NCBI GenBank assembly: GCA_012064415.1
Contig: SSNU01000163.1
Location: 620,001-684,000 of the forward strand
DNA length: 64,000 nucleotides
DNA from: Gyrodactylus bullatarudis
Taxonomy: Eukaryota; Platyhelminthes; Monogenea; Gyrodactylidea; Gyrodactylidae
Reading direction: 5' to 3'
Made by a program: the position numbers and the translations under genes. Every line of letters starts with the position of its first letter. The first letter of the stretch is position 1. The notes beneath the pieces are model-generated. The model worked only from the letters and a program-made list of their open reading frames with translations, did no database searches and was not told the origin of the DNA. Shown piece by piece: positions 11,912 to 23,609 of this stretch.

Positions 11912-13982
11912 TATATATTTGATCATGTAAAAGATAATAGTTTTATCATCGTCGTTGGCATTGTAGACTGAAATTACATACTAATATTTTCAATTAAATA
12001 TTCGATCGAAAAGGTGAGGGGAAAGAAGTGATTTTGAATACTCAATTTTATATCTGTAATCTGGGTAATTAGGTAGATTTGAGGCCATAAAGATTGTCAC
12101 ATTCATGGAGAGAATTTTTTACTCTAATTTGAAGCCAGAAAATTATCTTTATAAGAGAAATTTCTGAGACTATTAGAGACAAGGGTACAGAACTGCTCCA
12201 ATTCATTATTTTATATTGAAAATATTTTGCTTTTGCATTATTTATGTTTAAAAATCCTAGTTTTGTTTCAAATCCCTCCACGCACCATGCAATCTTTAAA
12301 ATCGTCAATATTACATATATTGGATGTTATAATTTAAATGTTTTCTTTCACATAATTCCCATCTACTGGTGAGTAATTCAAAGGGAAATTTCGCGAATTA
12401 CAAACACTCAGTAAATGCCAAAAGGGATATCTTATAAATTTCAATCGATCTGACTACAAAACAACAAGATTTAGAGTAAAATTGACCCCTTTTTCAAGAG
12501 ACTCTTAATGAATCCGGTTAAAATATTTACACGTTGTTCTGAATTAGCTATTCAGCTTTTATTGAATCTTGTCAACTATAGGCGGGAATAAGGAGAAATC
12601 TAAAATTTAGATTCTAAATCTGGCGAGGATATCTTTTGATGTGATACATACAAATGTAGTTATTGATCAGAATCTTGAAGTATTTAGTTTATATGGTTGA
12701 TTGAGTTCTTAACAGGAGAGAAAATAGAAATGGATAACTCCTAATGTAATAGGGAATAGAGCTTCCTTGTTGCCATTTATTGTCTTAGATGTGGGATCTC
12801 GAAATAGGGAAATTGATAAAAGTGTCCGTCTGTATGTTTCCTTTTATCATTGGATGCTTGTGGAAATTTAGAATATCAATGATGATCATAATTTTCAAGA
12901 TACTCGTGAAATAATACGATTTTATCAATATAATTAATTCAAAAGGGTATAATTAATGCATTGTGTTCATTTCTTCGTTGTTAGATCAAAAGATGGAAAC
13001 TGCCAAAAGTCTCTTTTGAATTACAAGGTATGAATAATTTCTTTTTTGAGAAGGGAAAATTATCAAAAGAGATATCATATCATCATACAGTCTACAGTGT
13101 AGTGTACAATGTGAGATTAGAAAAGAAGTCTCGGAATCAATTGGGGGGTAGGGGGACTTGTGAAGGAATAAAACGAGGGCACTAAACTTGATTGAACTAT
13201 TTTTATATGGTTATAAAATACTCTTTTCTCTTTACGTAGAAGACTGACTGGATAAGAAGTCATCAGTGAACGCATTTGCAGAGAATGCGTCAGGTTAATA
13301 CTTGTGATGTCTTAGTTTATTGAAGCCGGCGGCCATTAGTTTTTGATAGGCCTGCCAGGCAGCATGAGAAATAAGTCAATTCAATATAAGGGAAAAATTA
13401 AACCAATGCATCCTTAATCTCAATTTATGAATTGAATCCTCCAAATATCAAATTGAAAAAGCTGTAGGGACTCGGGACAAATCTGAGCTAGGGAAATCCT
13501 CCTGTTAGTTTGGTGGAAAGTTGTAAATCAAAGTTAAAATTCCTTAAATTTTTGTGGTTGTACAAAAAAGTTGCTTTTAAGTAGTAATTATTAAGAATTC
13601 AATAAAGTTCAAGAAGTCAATATTTCTCACAGACATGGACAATTTCTATTAAAAAGTTCAGACGAGAGAAAAATCTGATGAAAAAGGTAGGATATGATCG
13701 AGATCGTTGGAAAAAATTATTAAAAAACGCTAACAACACTCAGAGAAATGTGTAAAGAGTCTTAATTATTCAATAATTATCATAATATTTATATAAAATA
13801 TTGATTATTTGCAAATATCAAAATGTTTAACGAGATCAGGAGGTGAAAAACAGTTTTATAATCCATCCTTTCGTTGGGACCAAGGTTTTATTACTGTACA
13901 GACTGATTTCAATTGTCTGGGAACATAAACAATTAATGCACAAAGAAAGAATCATGGAATGAATGCTGAACAGGATTGTCCA
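11912..13982. other. no gene seen
   Basis: AT-rich sequence between the foldback element and the small coiled-coil gene. A 79-codon minus-strand frame at 12069-12308 has no recognisable domain or splice context. A poly(A) signal for the small coiled-coil gene lies at 13887-13892. Confidence 0.5.
13887..13892 (-). terminator. poly(A) signal AATAAA for the small coiled-coil gene
   Basis: A canonical AATAAA on the minus strand, about 90 nt beyond the stop codon of the 62-codon gene at 13983-14171. It is a short motif in AT-rich DNA, so it supports but does not prove a transcript. Confidence 0.45.
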
Positions 13983-14171
13983 TCAATATTTAGGGGTGCT
14001 TGTTTTATGGATAAGGGCTTTTTCCGTAACAATCTGTTTGCTGAGGGATTTGCGAAGGTTAATGTACGTATTGTACTTTGCTAATTCTGCTCTAGCTATT
14101 ATTTGAGCATCTGTAAGAACCCTGATCCGTTCCTCTAATTCTCTTTCCTGTTCTGAAAAACTGGTTTGCAT
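13983..14171 (-). CDS. small coiled-coil protein, 62 aa, unknown function
   Basis: An ATG-initiated frame of 62 codons on the minus strand. The product is strongly helical and charged: EQERELEERIRVLTDAQ is followed by a hydrophobic-heptad stretch through LRKSLSKQIV, so a short coiled coil over residues 6-50 is likely. There is no signal peptide or membrane segment. I do not recognise the family; small coiled-coil adaptor or complex subunits are possible. Its start lies 146 bp from the ELYS start in divergent orientation, and an AATAAA lies about 90 nt after its stop, which argues for a real single-exon gene. It could equally be one exon of a longer gene. Confidence 0.5.
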   Translation of the reverse strand: MQTSFSEQERELEERIRVLTDAQIIARAELAKYNTYINLRKSLSKQIVTEKALIHKTSTPKY

Positions 14172-14317
14172 TATTAACCTGTTAATGCAGGGATTGTGGC
14201 AAAGCCCAGGAAGATAACAATTATTAATTATTTATAAATGATTATCAGTTAAAACAACTCAATTTGAGATTGAATGAATGGTATTTTACTTTTAATTCAG
14301 TGTTATTTCAAAAAATA
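14172..14317. promoter_or_regulatory. shared divergent promoter interval, small gene / ELYS
   Basis: Only 146 bp separate the start codons of the minus-strand coiled-coil gene and plus-strand ELYS. Both genes' 5' ends and promoters must sit in or near this AT-rich interval, unless upstream noncoding exons exist. I do not see a convincing TATA box or initiator that can be assigned to one side. Confidence 0.45.
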
Positions 14318-17300
14318 ATGTTTTCAAGAATTGAACATTCTTCAGAGCCAACAATCGAACTCACCAAAGATCAACATGTTTATAATGATATATTGAAATC
14401 AGAAAAGTTTATTGTTGCCTTTAACGAAAGCTTTTGTGATATATTTGAAGTAGAAGAGAAGAAAATCCTCAAAAAATATACATGGGTTCCTCCTAATAGT
14501 GATTTGCGTGTCATCAACGCTGTTAAAGCAAATCAATTTGGCAGATTACCGTTTGTTTCCATTTTGAGTGGAACAGAGACTGAATCTTTCCTCACAATTA
14601 TCAGTTTAACAAGATTTTCAGATATTAAAACTATAAATCTTCGTGACAAGATTACTGCCTTTGATTTTATTGATGAGCGTATCCATATATCTGTCCAGGA
14701 TAGACTCTCTATTGAAAATATTTACTTTGTTTTCGGCAGCGTTGGCGGAGTCTTTGGAATAATTTGTATGTTACACGTTGTATTATTTTTTTTCTATTCA
14801 GCTATCAACTCAGTCAGCAAGACCAAACATGAGATTAAAAAGTACGACTCCTTTAGAAAGTGGATCACAAACCAAAAGGAGGACTCAATCTTGTATATTA
14901 ACGAGAATTTTTGTGATGGAAATCTCTTCAAATACACATTCCCCAAGAGCAAGCGTGTAGAATTTATTCATACTGGTATGTTTTTTTTTATCATTTCTCT
15001 CAGACCTTTGCAAAGTAACACATGTAAACTATATCACTCAAATTAATGCTGTCATAATCGGATTCCAGTTTGGAGGCTGGCAATTATGGGAACTCCAGGG
15101 TGGGGATCAAACTTTCCAGCCCACTTTATTATTTACAAGTTTGAAAATAACCAAAGGTCCCATAATTGACTCTTGCTTCCTGGAGCCATCCGATGATCCG
15201 AGATATTTCTCCTACATCTGGATAGCCTCCTTCCTAGACCTGAATAATTCAAAAAATGAAAAATTCCTCTTCTCAATGTATCACATGGCTTACAAGCTGA
15301 AAAATACCTATCCAGAATTAAACTTTACCAAATACGACGGCTTCACTGGAATATCCGAGGGACTTCAACTCAACATTCCAATAAAGGTAGAAAACGATGA
15401 AAACATTGAAGGTCTCTTCAACTCTGTCAAGCTAAGGACAATTCCCCAGCATAATCATCTGGCCTTGTTCCAGTGGAGAAATGAGTGGAACTCTTGTCAA
15501 AAATTGGGGATATTCAGTCTCGATCAATGGTACCATTGTCAGATGCCAAGTAAAATGAATCAAAAGTGCTTTGGTCTCTACAGCACTGAAACCCCCCTGA
15601 ATAATATCCTCTCATCTGTGAGTTTAATCGTCATCTACATTAACATGAGACCATTTTTCTCTATTTTCCATATCATAATTGAAATTCCTTTTAGTGCTTT
15701 TGGATAGATCCTAGTTCCTTTGAATCCTACTGGATTTGGAGTCTGGTTAACGACACCAAAATGTCATCATTAATTGCTCCGAGTAACTTAGTGGAGGAAT
15801 CCCTGAAATCCAAGAATGAGTTGGCCAACAAATGGGCTCTGGCACGCCAGCCTCGGTTAGCATTTCTTCAGCCGATTGCCAATTCATTTAAAGTAATTCA
15901 TAGCAGTTTTGTTTCTATTAGTAACTTGATACTATTTATATTTACAGGCTTACTGCTGCATCTACAGTGAGGAGGGCTCGAATATTTCCTATGTCTCATT
16001 CCAAAGTTTTCAGGATAGCCTTTGGGATCATATCGATGGCTTAATTGAAACAAAAAAGTCGAGTGAGTCCTCATCATCATCATTCATGATAAGAGTTTTT
16101 CTTCATTGTCGGAATTCCTCTTAGATTCTCACCTGATCTATTGGATTTATGATGCATTGCAGGCAAATTTACTCCAGGATAATGATACAGAGATTCTTGA
16201 GGAAATCTCAAAGTCTAAAATCAAGTACAACGATCCGAATCTTACTATTGAATTCCTCATTGGTCGTGATCAGATCTCAAAGAAGGTCACACAACGCTTC
16301 AATGCCGACCTCATAGATCCTGCATTCTCTTGGCTACTTTCAGATAAATCACCAGAGACATTTTCCGAGGAATCTGACATTCACGTGCCCAGTGGCAAGC
16401 GACTCCGAGTTGAACCTGTCGTCTTTCAAGCTCTCGACTTTCAAGGACCCATCACTTGGCTTATTTGCGCGAATACTCTTTTTGAGCACCTTAAATATAA
16501 ACATTTGAAAGTTGGTCAATCTCAAGATTTTGATTTGATCTAGGTGAATTTAATCGATTTGTATTTTATCAGAAACTAGCCTTGTCCCCTCGAGGAATGC
16601 ACAATGATGACGATGATGAAATGGGCCGAACCTCGAACAATCTGATAACAAATATGCTCTATAATTTATCCAATGATAAACATGAAATCACCCCGATCGA
16701 CTTGATCCGATGGATTTGGACCAAGTTCATGCGATGCAAATTCAAGTTTGACTCGCTCACCTATGAAGAGTTTTCAATATTCAACATGACTGACGAAGAA
16801 TGCTCATCTGAGGGAATCAATTACTACGAAATTTCTAGATGTTATTTCCAGGTAAGTTTTACAACTCTATTCGGTCTCATTTTCAACTTTATTATTCTCC
16901 CTTTTTCTCGGCAGATTGAATTTCTGCATCGTTATGCCAGCTATTTGGCAGTGGACCTCTCCCAATCCCTGAAGGACTCAGATATCTCTCAGAAATGGAT
17001 AAACGACGTTTCCCATCGTTGCAGGGCAATGTTACCCTGTATCACTGCCTTTAAGGAGTACGCAAACGTCATTTGCTTCTTCATCAAGGCCGGTCACCTA
17101 TCTGACAAGTGCCTATCCCTAAAGTAAGCAGTAGACCATTTTCTCTTTGAGATTTAATCCAAATAATCTTACTTTATATTCTTACAGGGATATTTGTTTG
17201 AATTCGAATGATTTCATATTGCCCAGGTACAACTATGACACCTTGTCAAGATTCCTTACTAATAGACAGCCCCTCAGACTTACCCAAAGGATTTTCGACA

Positions 17301-20300
17301 TGATCTTTGAAGATAAGAGGTAACTAACTAAACATTTGATAGATTTGAGAAGAAAAGACAAATTTACTGTTACTTTAAATTCTTTATCATTCTAGCGATG
17401 AAATCGAATCTGTAAAAGTTTGGAAAATGCACGAGGAATTACTCCCCAACGAGACTCCAACTTATCCGCCAAAGAAAATCCAGAGTATTTGTGCCCTCTT
17501 CCAGGTAACTTGTTGCATTTTGATTTCTTTCCAATTAGCTCACCAGCGTTCACGAGGGTGCCAGATTTGCTCTTTTGGTCTATTTCCTTCTCGATACAAT
17601 CGGTGCCTACTGTCATGAGCTGTTTAAACAACAAGACATTTGTAATGACTCACAAAAGGAAGAACTATGCTCAAAAATTGTTAGTTTCTCATATAATAAA
17701 TACTAGCTGAGAAATTAAGAATTTCATATTGACCAATAACATAAAAGCTTTTGTTTTCCTATGAAGATGAAAAAAAGATTACGAAATAGAAAATTAGTTT
17801 GGACCAATAAGAACCAAGCTTACGTCTTAACATGTAAAACCGAAGCCATTTGATTGGTCAGGCACTTTTTAGGTTCTGATCGAGATTACGGCTCAACTAA
17901 CGCTACGAACATGGTCCGTGGGGTAATCTATCACTGGTTAAAATTTTGTGAAAATTGATCGGATAGTTTAGACCTCCAAAATCTTGAGTATTCTTGACAC
18001 AATTAGAGAATTATGTGGACAGTTGTTTAATGAAAAACTATCTCTTCTTCTTTTAGCAAAATCAATATTTGGGACTCCTTAGGGATCGTTTCCCCTGTCC
18101 TTACTACAAATTCATGGATGCAATATTGATAAGTTGGCTAGTTGACCGACACCTTTTCAAGTATCTCCTCTGTAACACAGAAATTGTCAATGCTGACTTC
18201 TTGAATGATTTTGTTAACAAATCAAACAACTCCTTATTCCTTCATTCAACCTCGGCCATTGAACAAGCCAATTATCTCAAGGCTATCTGCCTTGAATACG
18301 ATCAAGATGAGTTGAGTCCCAAATTTCACAAACGACAGACCTTCCAGAATCCTACCATTACGCCAAAACCTTGTTATCTGGATGATGCAAATCATTCTCT
18401 GCGTATATCCGGTCCCATTGGTATTATGATGAACTTTAAAAAAGTAAGAACACTTCGTCATTCAATGTCGCAAATCGAATGGAAGAGAACCTGTGAAAGT
18501 ATTTTCGAATTAGTTCTGAAAAGTATGTCCCCTTAGATAGTTGATCACTTTTAACTGTTATTTTTAATTATTCCTATTTATCTCCATCAGAAGGCCATCT
18601 ACGACAGTTGATTAGCCAGGGTCTCCATTTAGATGAGGCCACTGTTCTCCTTGAATATATTAGGAAATATCATTACTACGCAGATCTCTTCAATGTATTT
18701 ATTTCTCGTTCATCCTTCAAAGAGGCCTTGATAATTCACCGAGAAGCTTCATTGGTAACTAAACTTGATTCGTCCACAAACTATTCCTCAGTTATGGAAC
18801 TCTTTTCTGAAACCAACAAGCGTCTGGTAAACTCACTCGATAGAAGAATCGGCCATCTGACTCACTACAAACTTCTCCCGAATGCCTTGTGCATTAACCT
18901 CAAGCAATCCAGTTATCATAGCTTCAATATCAATTCCCCCATTTCCTCTAAAAGATCTGGAATAGCTGAAGAAGTGGTAGTTGAAGAGAAGAAAGTCCGT
19001 CGTTTAACCAACAAGCTTCATCATATTCAACAGTCAAATAGTCATTCAAGTGCATCCCCTAATCTATTGAACATTGGCCAAAAGAGGGACCGGACACCTG
19101 AAAGATTGACACATGATGAATTAAAGTCTCAATCTGTCCAAAAATCTCTCATAAAGTCAATCTTTACGCCACCGAGGAGAAATAGCAAAACCCTGAATCG
19201 TAGCTTTCACATTCCCGGCGCTAACCGAACACCAGTCTCTATTATGAAAGTGAGTTTATTGAAAAAAACACAACTGATTCATTTTCTTTGAATGAAGAAA
19301 TTTGATTATTTTCAGGGAAAATCAGAAAATCGTACCCCAAGAAGGCTAACGTTCTCCTTACTAGAAGATGGTCCCAGCACTCCAATCCAACCGGATAAAT
19401 CTTTCAGTACCATCTTGAAATCTGCAATTAAGAGGAAGCCTAGCCTGTTGGTCGAGAATGAAATCAATTCACATGTCCCGGACGAGTGTCAACTCACCAA
19501 GGGTTCTCCTAAACAAGAAGATTTTGTAAATACCGATGGAAATGATGAAAATAAATCGGCCGATTCCTCCACATCATTTGCCCATTCTCCATTTATAGTT
19601 GATGAAGAGGAAATTTTTATCCCCGGGAAACAGACTCCTACCATCGAAGAACCAATTCCCATCTGCAATAATGATAAGATAATAATCAACAATTCCAAAG
19701 CTATTGAGAAGAAAGATTATTACTACTTTGAGCAATCTGTCTCGACAACACCTGTTATAGAGTAAGTTGAATGCATTTTGAACATAGATACTCAGGATAG
19801 ATCATTTCTTTTCTTTGATTAATATTAGTTCTGAAACTGCCAGTCACAATACCAGCTTTGAGGATAACAATCTTGATGATTTGGTGAATCCTAATTCTAA
19901 TGAACAAGGTGAGGAAGACGACAAGACACCAGAACCTGCTCAACAGGAACTGTGCGGAGAGTTATCTCTTCTAAAGTCTGATAATATTCTTGCTGTAGAA
20001 ACAGTAAAGTATGAGACTACTCTTGTCGTAGAAAGTATAGATCAAATTAAAGATATCCAAGAGAAGACTCCAGAAAAAGAAGAGGAAATATTAACCGATT
20101 CCCAAGAGGAGATACAGGCAATAGTCACAGAACATACTGAAGTCTCCTTGAAATCAAAGAACCAAGAAAGAATCAAGACAACAAAGGTCTCTGATAAACC
20201 ACAAACTCCCGTCAAGGCAGCCAAAGTTGATGAAAAGACTAGAACACCTAAAAAGGCTCCATCTTCATCGACCTCCACCTCACAACCCATTAAAAACGCA

Positions 20301-21044
20301 GATAACAACAATAAGGAAAAAGGCGTCAAAGTTGATAGTCAAGAGATTCTGAAAACCCCCAAAAAGAAAGCGAAAACTCTCGAGAGAAACAAATCGGTTG
20401 ATGAGGCTACGGATGCCAAACCTCCTATTCCAGTGGAGAATGATAAATCTAGAGTTGATGAGATGACACCTCGGAAGAAAATCACTCGGAGCAAGAATGT
20501 CTCAACGAGTAGTGGAAAGCCTGATGCCGATAGTTTAATCGATAGTATATCTCGAAAGCAAAAACTGAGAAGTGCCAATAAGACAGCACTAGAATTCGGC
20601 CTGCCCAGACTTTCCTACTTTGATAAGAAGGAGGGTCTGAAAAAGAAGGAAAAGACTTCAGAATCGGCGCAACCCTCTCTGGCAGGCTCCATGGACGATT
20701 CTGCTAGCTCAACCACCTCACTAACAAGTAGAGGTAGGGGCAGACCAAAGAGAATGCTAACACCATCGCCAGATAAGAAAGGCAAACGAGCTAGAGATGA
20801 TTCTTCTCCAGAACTCGAGACGACATCAGCACAGCCAGTTAGAAAAAGGGCTTCCATTAGACTTTCAGATACTCCACAGACTACCCCGAGGAGAAGTACT
20901 CGACTCTCAAGAGTTCATGAAATACCCAGGGATCTTAGTCCGACTCTAGCCAAATTCAACGAAACTATCAACGAAAATTCAGAGTCCTCTGCTGAAACTC
21001 CCAGGAAGTTTTCCCGGCCAAAAAGAAACATTTCCCGAAAGTAA
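14318..21044 (+). CDS. AHCTF1: ELYS nucleoporin / AT-hook protein, 1863 aa, 15 exons
   Basis: ELYS (MEL-28) binds chromatin through AT-hooks, recruits the Nup107-160 complex at the end of mitosis and also acts at kinetochores. Exons: 14318-14765, 14802-14975, 15004-15617, 15695-15892, 15948-16062, 16125-16510, 16573-16851, 16915-17123, 17188-17319, 17396-17504, 17539-17679, 18057-18522, 18591-19249, 19316-19761, 19829-21044; they sum to 1864 codons in one frame. Family signatures include the propeller motif GFQFGGWQLWEL, LGIFSLDQWYHCQMP (human: GLFDINRWYHAQMP), a helical domain with YPPKKIQSICALF, and EQANYLKAICLEYDQ near the end of the helical domain. The tail is long, Ser/Lys-rich and disordered with many TP/SP sites, then an AT-hook RGRGRPKR at about residue 1760 and a basic C-terminus. 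The first ATG in frame is at 14318. Introns 1 and 2 are only 36 and 28 nt, and intron 10 is 34 nt. The exon 6/7 donor (GTTGGT) is the least certain junction. Confidence 0.9.
14766..14801 (+). other. 36-nt intron of ELYS that keeps the frame open
   Basis: Starts GTATGT, has a long T-run and ends TATTCAG. Its length is a multiple of three and it has no in-frame stop, so an unspliced reading gives a 12-residue hydrophobic insert that imitates a membrane segment in a nuclear protein. Strong splice sites and the absence of such a segment from ELYS proteins argue that it is spliced out. Confidence 0.7.
14976..15003 (+). other. 28-nt intron of ELYS
   Basis: Starts GTATGT and ends TTTCTCTCAG. Removing exactly these 28 nt joins two frames and gives a continuous propeller segment that aligns residue for residue with the ELYS repeat before GFQFGGWQLWEL. 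No other donor/acceptor pair in the neighbourhood keeps the required frame. Confidence 0.8.
17505..17538 (+). other. 34-nt intron of ELYS
   Basis: Starts GTAACT and ends CCAATTAG. Removing it joins ICALFQ to LTSVHEGARFALLVYFLLD, which matches the helical-domain pattern of ELYS. Confidence 0.75.
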
Positions 21045-21357
21045 TAATAACACTGGTTATAATATTCATCACATATACACATTATTTAAATATATTATTT
21101 TTCTACATCACCTAAAATTGCCCTATTTTTATGCCTCAACTTAGTAGAACATTATAATTATTAGAAATGGTCTTAGTCTTTTGGGATCAAGGGAAAAGAT
21201 CTCGAAGGGAGAATCAAGTAAATTAATAATCTATTGATTGATAAATAGGTGGGGATCACAAATTATTATATAATTAACACAATTAACTGATAATGATATT
21301 ATTGATAGTCCGAGTATTATGCATATGTATATATATTATTTGAAAGCTATTATGTCC
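21045..21357. other. convergent 3' interval between ELYS and V-ATPase H
   Basis: 313 bp holding both 3' untranslated ends. No canonical AATAAA is obvious on either strand close to the stops, so variant signals are probably used. No gene seen. Confidence 0.5.
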
Positions 21358-22953
21358 TCAAATAGCCCTCATTGGCTTCTGGCCACCATCCTCCAACTTA
21401 TCTCCGGGTATTTGTCTACCCAGATACTCCCATTTATGGACCATAATCTTTTGAAGGGCGACCAGAGCATTATAACGAACATTGCCATCTTCATGTTCGA
21501 GGAATGTCATGACTCTTGTCTTGGCGCCCAACTGCTCAATCACCTGCTTGCCACGGGGGTAATGACGAACAAATTCGCCAATATCATATAGAGCAATTGA
21601 AATGATTGTAGGGTCAGTAGAGACTTCCATCAACTTCATGAGCATCTTTAAGAGCTCATAGTTCTTATTCGTGAAATTGCAGGCATTTTCTATCCAAAAC
21701 TTTTCTGACTTGTGCACTGGGGACCATTCCAATCGACCAGACTTGAGCTCAGTTGTATACTCCTCGAGGCTGCTGACATCTTGAACACTGCTCGAGAGCT
21801 TCTCAGAGATGAATTCCATATCTTCTACGAGTTCCTTGTCGTGTGTAAAATCCTTCTGGTTGAGTAAATCTAGTTGTTTGAGTACCTTACATTGAACCAG
21901 GCTAAGGGAAAAGTTTCGCAACAAAGTTGTCGAGTTTTCCTCCAGCAACTTGCCAAAAATTGACTGAAATCAATGATTTTTCAATTTACAAACAAATTTT
22001 GATAAAATCAGAATATTTCAAAAACTTACTCGAAAGTATGCCAGACATATTCGGTAAATTTTTTCCTTGTCACTTTGACAGAAAATATCACAAATTTGAC
22101 TAGTCAAAGACCCATTCTTGGCTAGACTAATGGATAACTTTGCATCAAATGTCAAGACCCATAGGCAAAAGATGAGCTGATAACATTGTTGACTGTATCC
22201 AGAGTTTTTCTCGAGAAGATGGACAAGCTTAGAAATTCCATCGATAGAGACAAATCTATCTCGATATTGTGTTAGTCTTAGCATCATTTGTAGACACCTG
22301 ACGAGAGAATTGGCGAAAACATGATCTTCCTTCAAAGTTAATTGTTCAAGAATCCACCGATAGAAATAGACAAGATCATTTTCTTCCATAAGAGAGCCGG
22401 ACCAGCAGGCCAATTTTGTGATGATACGGCTGGCCTGGTACATGCATAAATCATCATTTATGTGAAAGAACTTGAAAAAGTGCGGCCAGATTGTTTCGTT
22501 GCGCTTCTTAAAGTATCCGATAAACATTTTCGTTCTGGACTTGTCCTCGACTAAAATTTGGTCCAGCAGAGTTAAAATATATTGAAGAGTTTGATTCTTG
22601 GAGATTTTATTAAGCAAGGAAATAAATATTGAGACAGTCTAGACAAAATATTAAAATGGCTACCTACGAATTCTTCATTCCTATGAATGAGTGAATTAAT
22701 CCTATCTGGTGAATTTGATTGTTCCAGCTCTTGGAAGAATTTGTACTCGTCTTCATTAATAGTCTCGCACCTGGGAATTATTCAAAAGCAACTAACTGTA
22801 GATATGCTTGCCAATTAACACGTCCATTAATAACTTCTTTAGCTACGGTTTGCATCTTTGAAATAGAATTACCAGCTAAAATGTTAAAACTAGTAAATTA
22901 CTTCCATATTCAATATCATTGATATTAATTAGCGTAATATCTTCCGAATTCAT
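21358..22953 (-). CDS. VhaSFD: V-type proton ATPase subunit H, 482 aa, 5 exons
   Basis: Subunit H (yeast Vma13, human ATP6V1H) is the regulatory V1 subunit that couples or silences the proton pump on endomembranes. Exons on the minus strand: 22953-22902, 22875-22797, 22770-22668, 22638-22030, 21963-21358. They sum to 483 codons, giving 482 residues against 483 in human. The N-terminal part has VNWQAYLQ, then SKNQTLQYILTLLD; the armadillo-like middle has RIITKLACWSGSLM; the C-terminal domain has DIGEFVRHYPRGKQVIEQLG and ends VRYNALVALQKIMVHKWEYL, all typical of the family. Between YLQ and NQT the spliced product has 52 residues against 51 in human, which fixes the two tiny introns there. The first three introns are 26, 26 and 29 nt and the last is 66 nt. 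The start ATG at 22953 follows the usual short N-terminus. Confidence 0.93.
22639..22667 (-). other. 29-nt intron of V-ATPase H
   Basis: Starts GTAGGTAG and ends TTGTCTAG on the minus strand. Its removal joins RNEEF to TVSIFISLLNKISKNQ in phase 0. Unspliced reading gives a stop codon at once. Confidence 0.85.
22771..22796 (-). other. 26-nt intron of V-ATPase H
   Basis: Starts GTTAGTTGC and ends AATTCCCAG. Its removal joins VNWQAYL to QCETINEDEY; the unspliced frame stops within a few codons. Residue spacing to human subunit H leaves no room for a different solution. Confidence 0.88.
22876..22901 (-). other. 26-nt intron of V-ATPase H, first intron
   Basis: Starts GTAATT and ends CATTTTAG. 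It links a 17-codon first exon (start MNSEDI) to the conserved part. The unspliced frame reaches a TAG at the acceptor. It is less firmly fixed than the other two, because the extreme N-terminus of the family is variable. Confidence 0.65.
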
Positions 22954-23097
22954 TTGAATTTTCTACCCAAACTAAGTATTCTTATTCTTATTCGCGAATC
23001 ATGTCCTATTGTTTAAAATTGGTTGAAGCGATAACTTGAGTGAATTGAGTTCAAATTGAAATAATAAAGTCTGTATTAATAAGAAATGAGGTTAATT

Positions 23098-23609
23098 TCA
23101 TATGTTTAACTTTTGCATAAAATCATTGAGGTAATCCAATTTAGCTCTAGTAACCTTGATTTCCTTCATGAGTTCCAAATTTTTGTCCATTAACCTAAAA
23201 AAAGACGACTTTGATAGTTTGGGTCGATTACTATTCGGTACATCTGTGGGCAAATACATATCTTGAGGAAGTCTAAACTGATGAGAGACTAGAAGCTAAG
23301 AAGATATTTCAAAAAGACTAACATCTAGATTGTTAAATTCGGATGTAAGTATGCTTTCCATCTTCATGTTCATAAAGTCGACAATTTTTTCTATTTTGTC
23401 AGGATTAACCTTTTGTTTCTCTAGGAAGGATTTAAGACGATGAATTTCATCTTTAATAGCAATTGCAACCTTGTTATAAGCTGAAAAATTAGATTGAACA
23501 ACTAACTCGTATCGATATATATGAGAGGATGGAAATTTTGAAATTCAGCAGGTCTCTCAATTGCATCATAAATATTTATCAGTTCAGTTTCTTCTTCTGA
23601 TGATGTCAT
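23098..23609 (-). CDS. MIS12: MIS12-like kinetochore protein, 152 aa, 3 exons
   Basis: MIS12 is a subunit of the four-protein complex that links inner-kinetochore CENP-C to the NDC80 microtubule-binding complex. Exons on the minus strand: 23609-23507, 23480-23323, 23295-23098, together 153 codons in frame. After an acidic N-terminus comes an EFQNFHP block like the FFGFTPQ block of MIS12. A helical region follows with a segment FRLPQDMYLPTD that parallels LRIPSNILLPED of human MIS12 at the same relative position. The last 45 residues form a basic/acidic helix. The protein is shorter than human MIS12 (205 aa), missing C-terminal coiled coil. The introns are 26 and 27 nt; a 45-nt alternative with the acceptor at TCATCAG is also in frame for the second. 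It lies 144 bp from V-ATPase H in tandem and 161 bp from LARS2 in divergent orientation. Assignment rests on short motifs. Confidence 0.6.
23296..23322 (-). other. 27-nt intron of the MIS12-like gene
   Basis: Starts GTTAGTC and ends TCTTCTTAG. The unspliced frame stops inside it. An alternative downstream acceptor would make it 45 nt and remove six residues (LLVSHQ); the longer protein fits the spacing of MIS12 better. Confidence 0.65.
23481..23506 (-). other. 26-nt intron of the MIS12-like gene
   Basis: Starts GTTAGTTG and ends AATTTTTCAG. Removing it joins the first-exon frame to YNKVAIAIKDEI. It shares the GTTAGT donor with the second V-ATPase H intron and the second intron of this gene. 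Confidence 0.75.

Noticed and set aside
12069..12308. 79-codon minus-strand frame resembling transposon debris
   Set aside because: I could not match it to any motif, and it lies in plain AT-rich sequence.
14264..14317. ELYS start at the TTG at 14264
   Set aside because: Not an ATG; the first in-frame ATG is at 14318.
20042..20857. Three minus-strand hydrophobic frames
   Set aside because: Antisense shadows of the Lys/Ser-rich ELYS tail.
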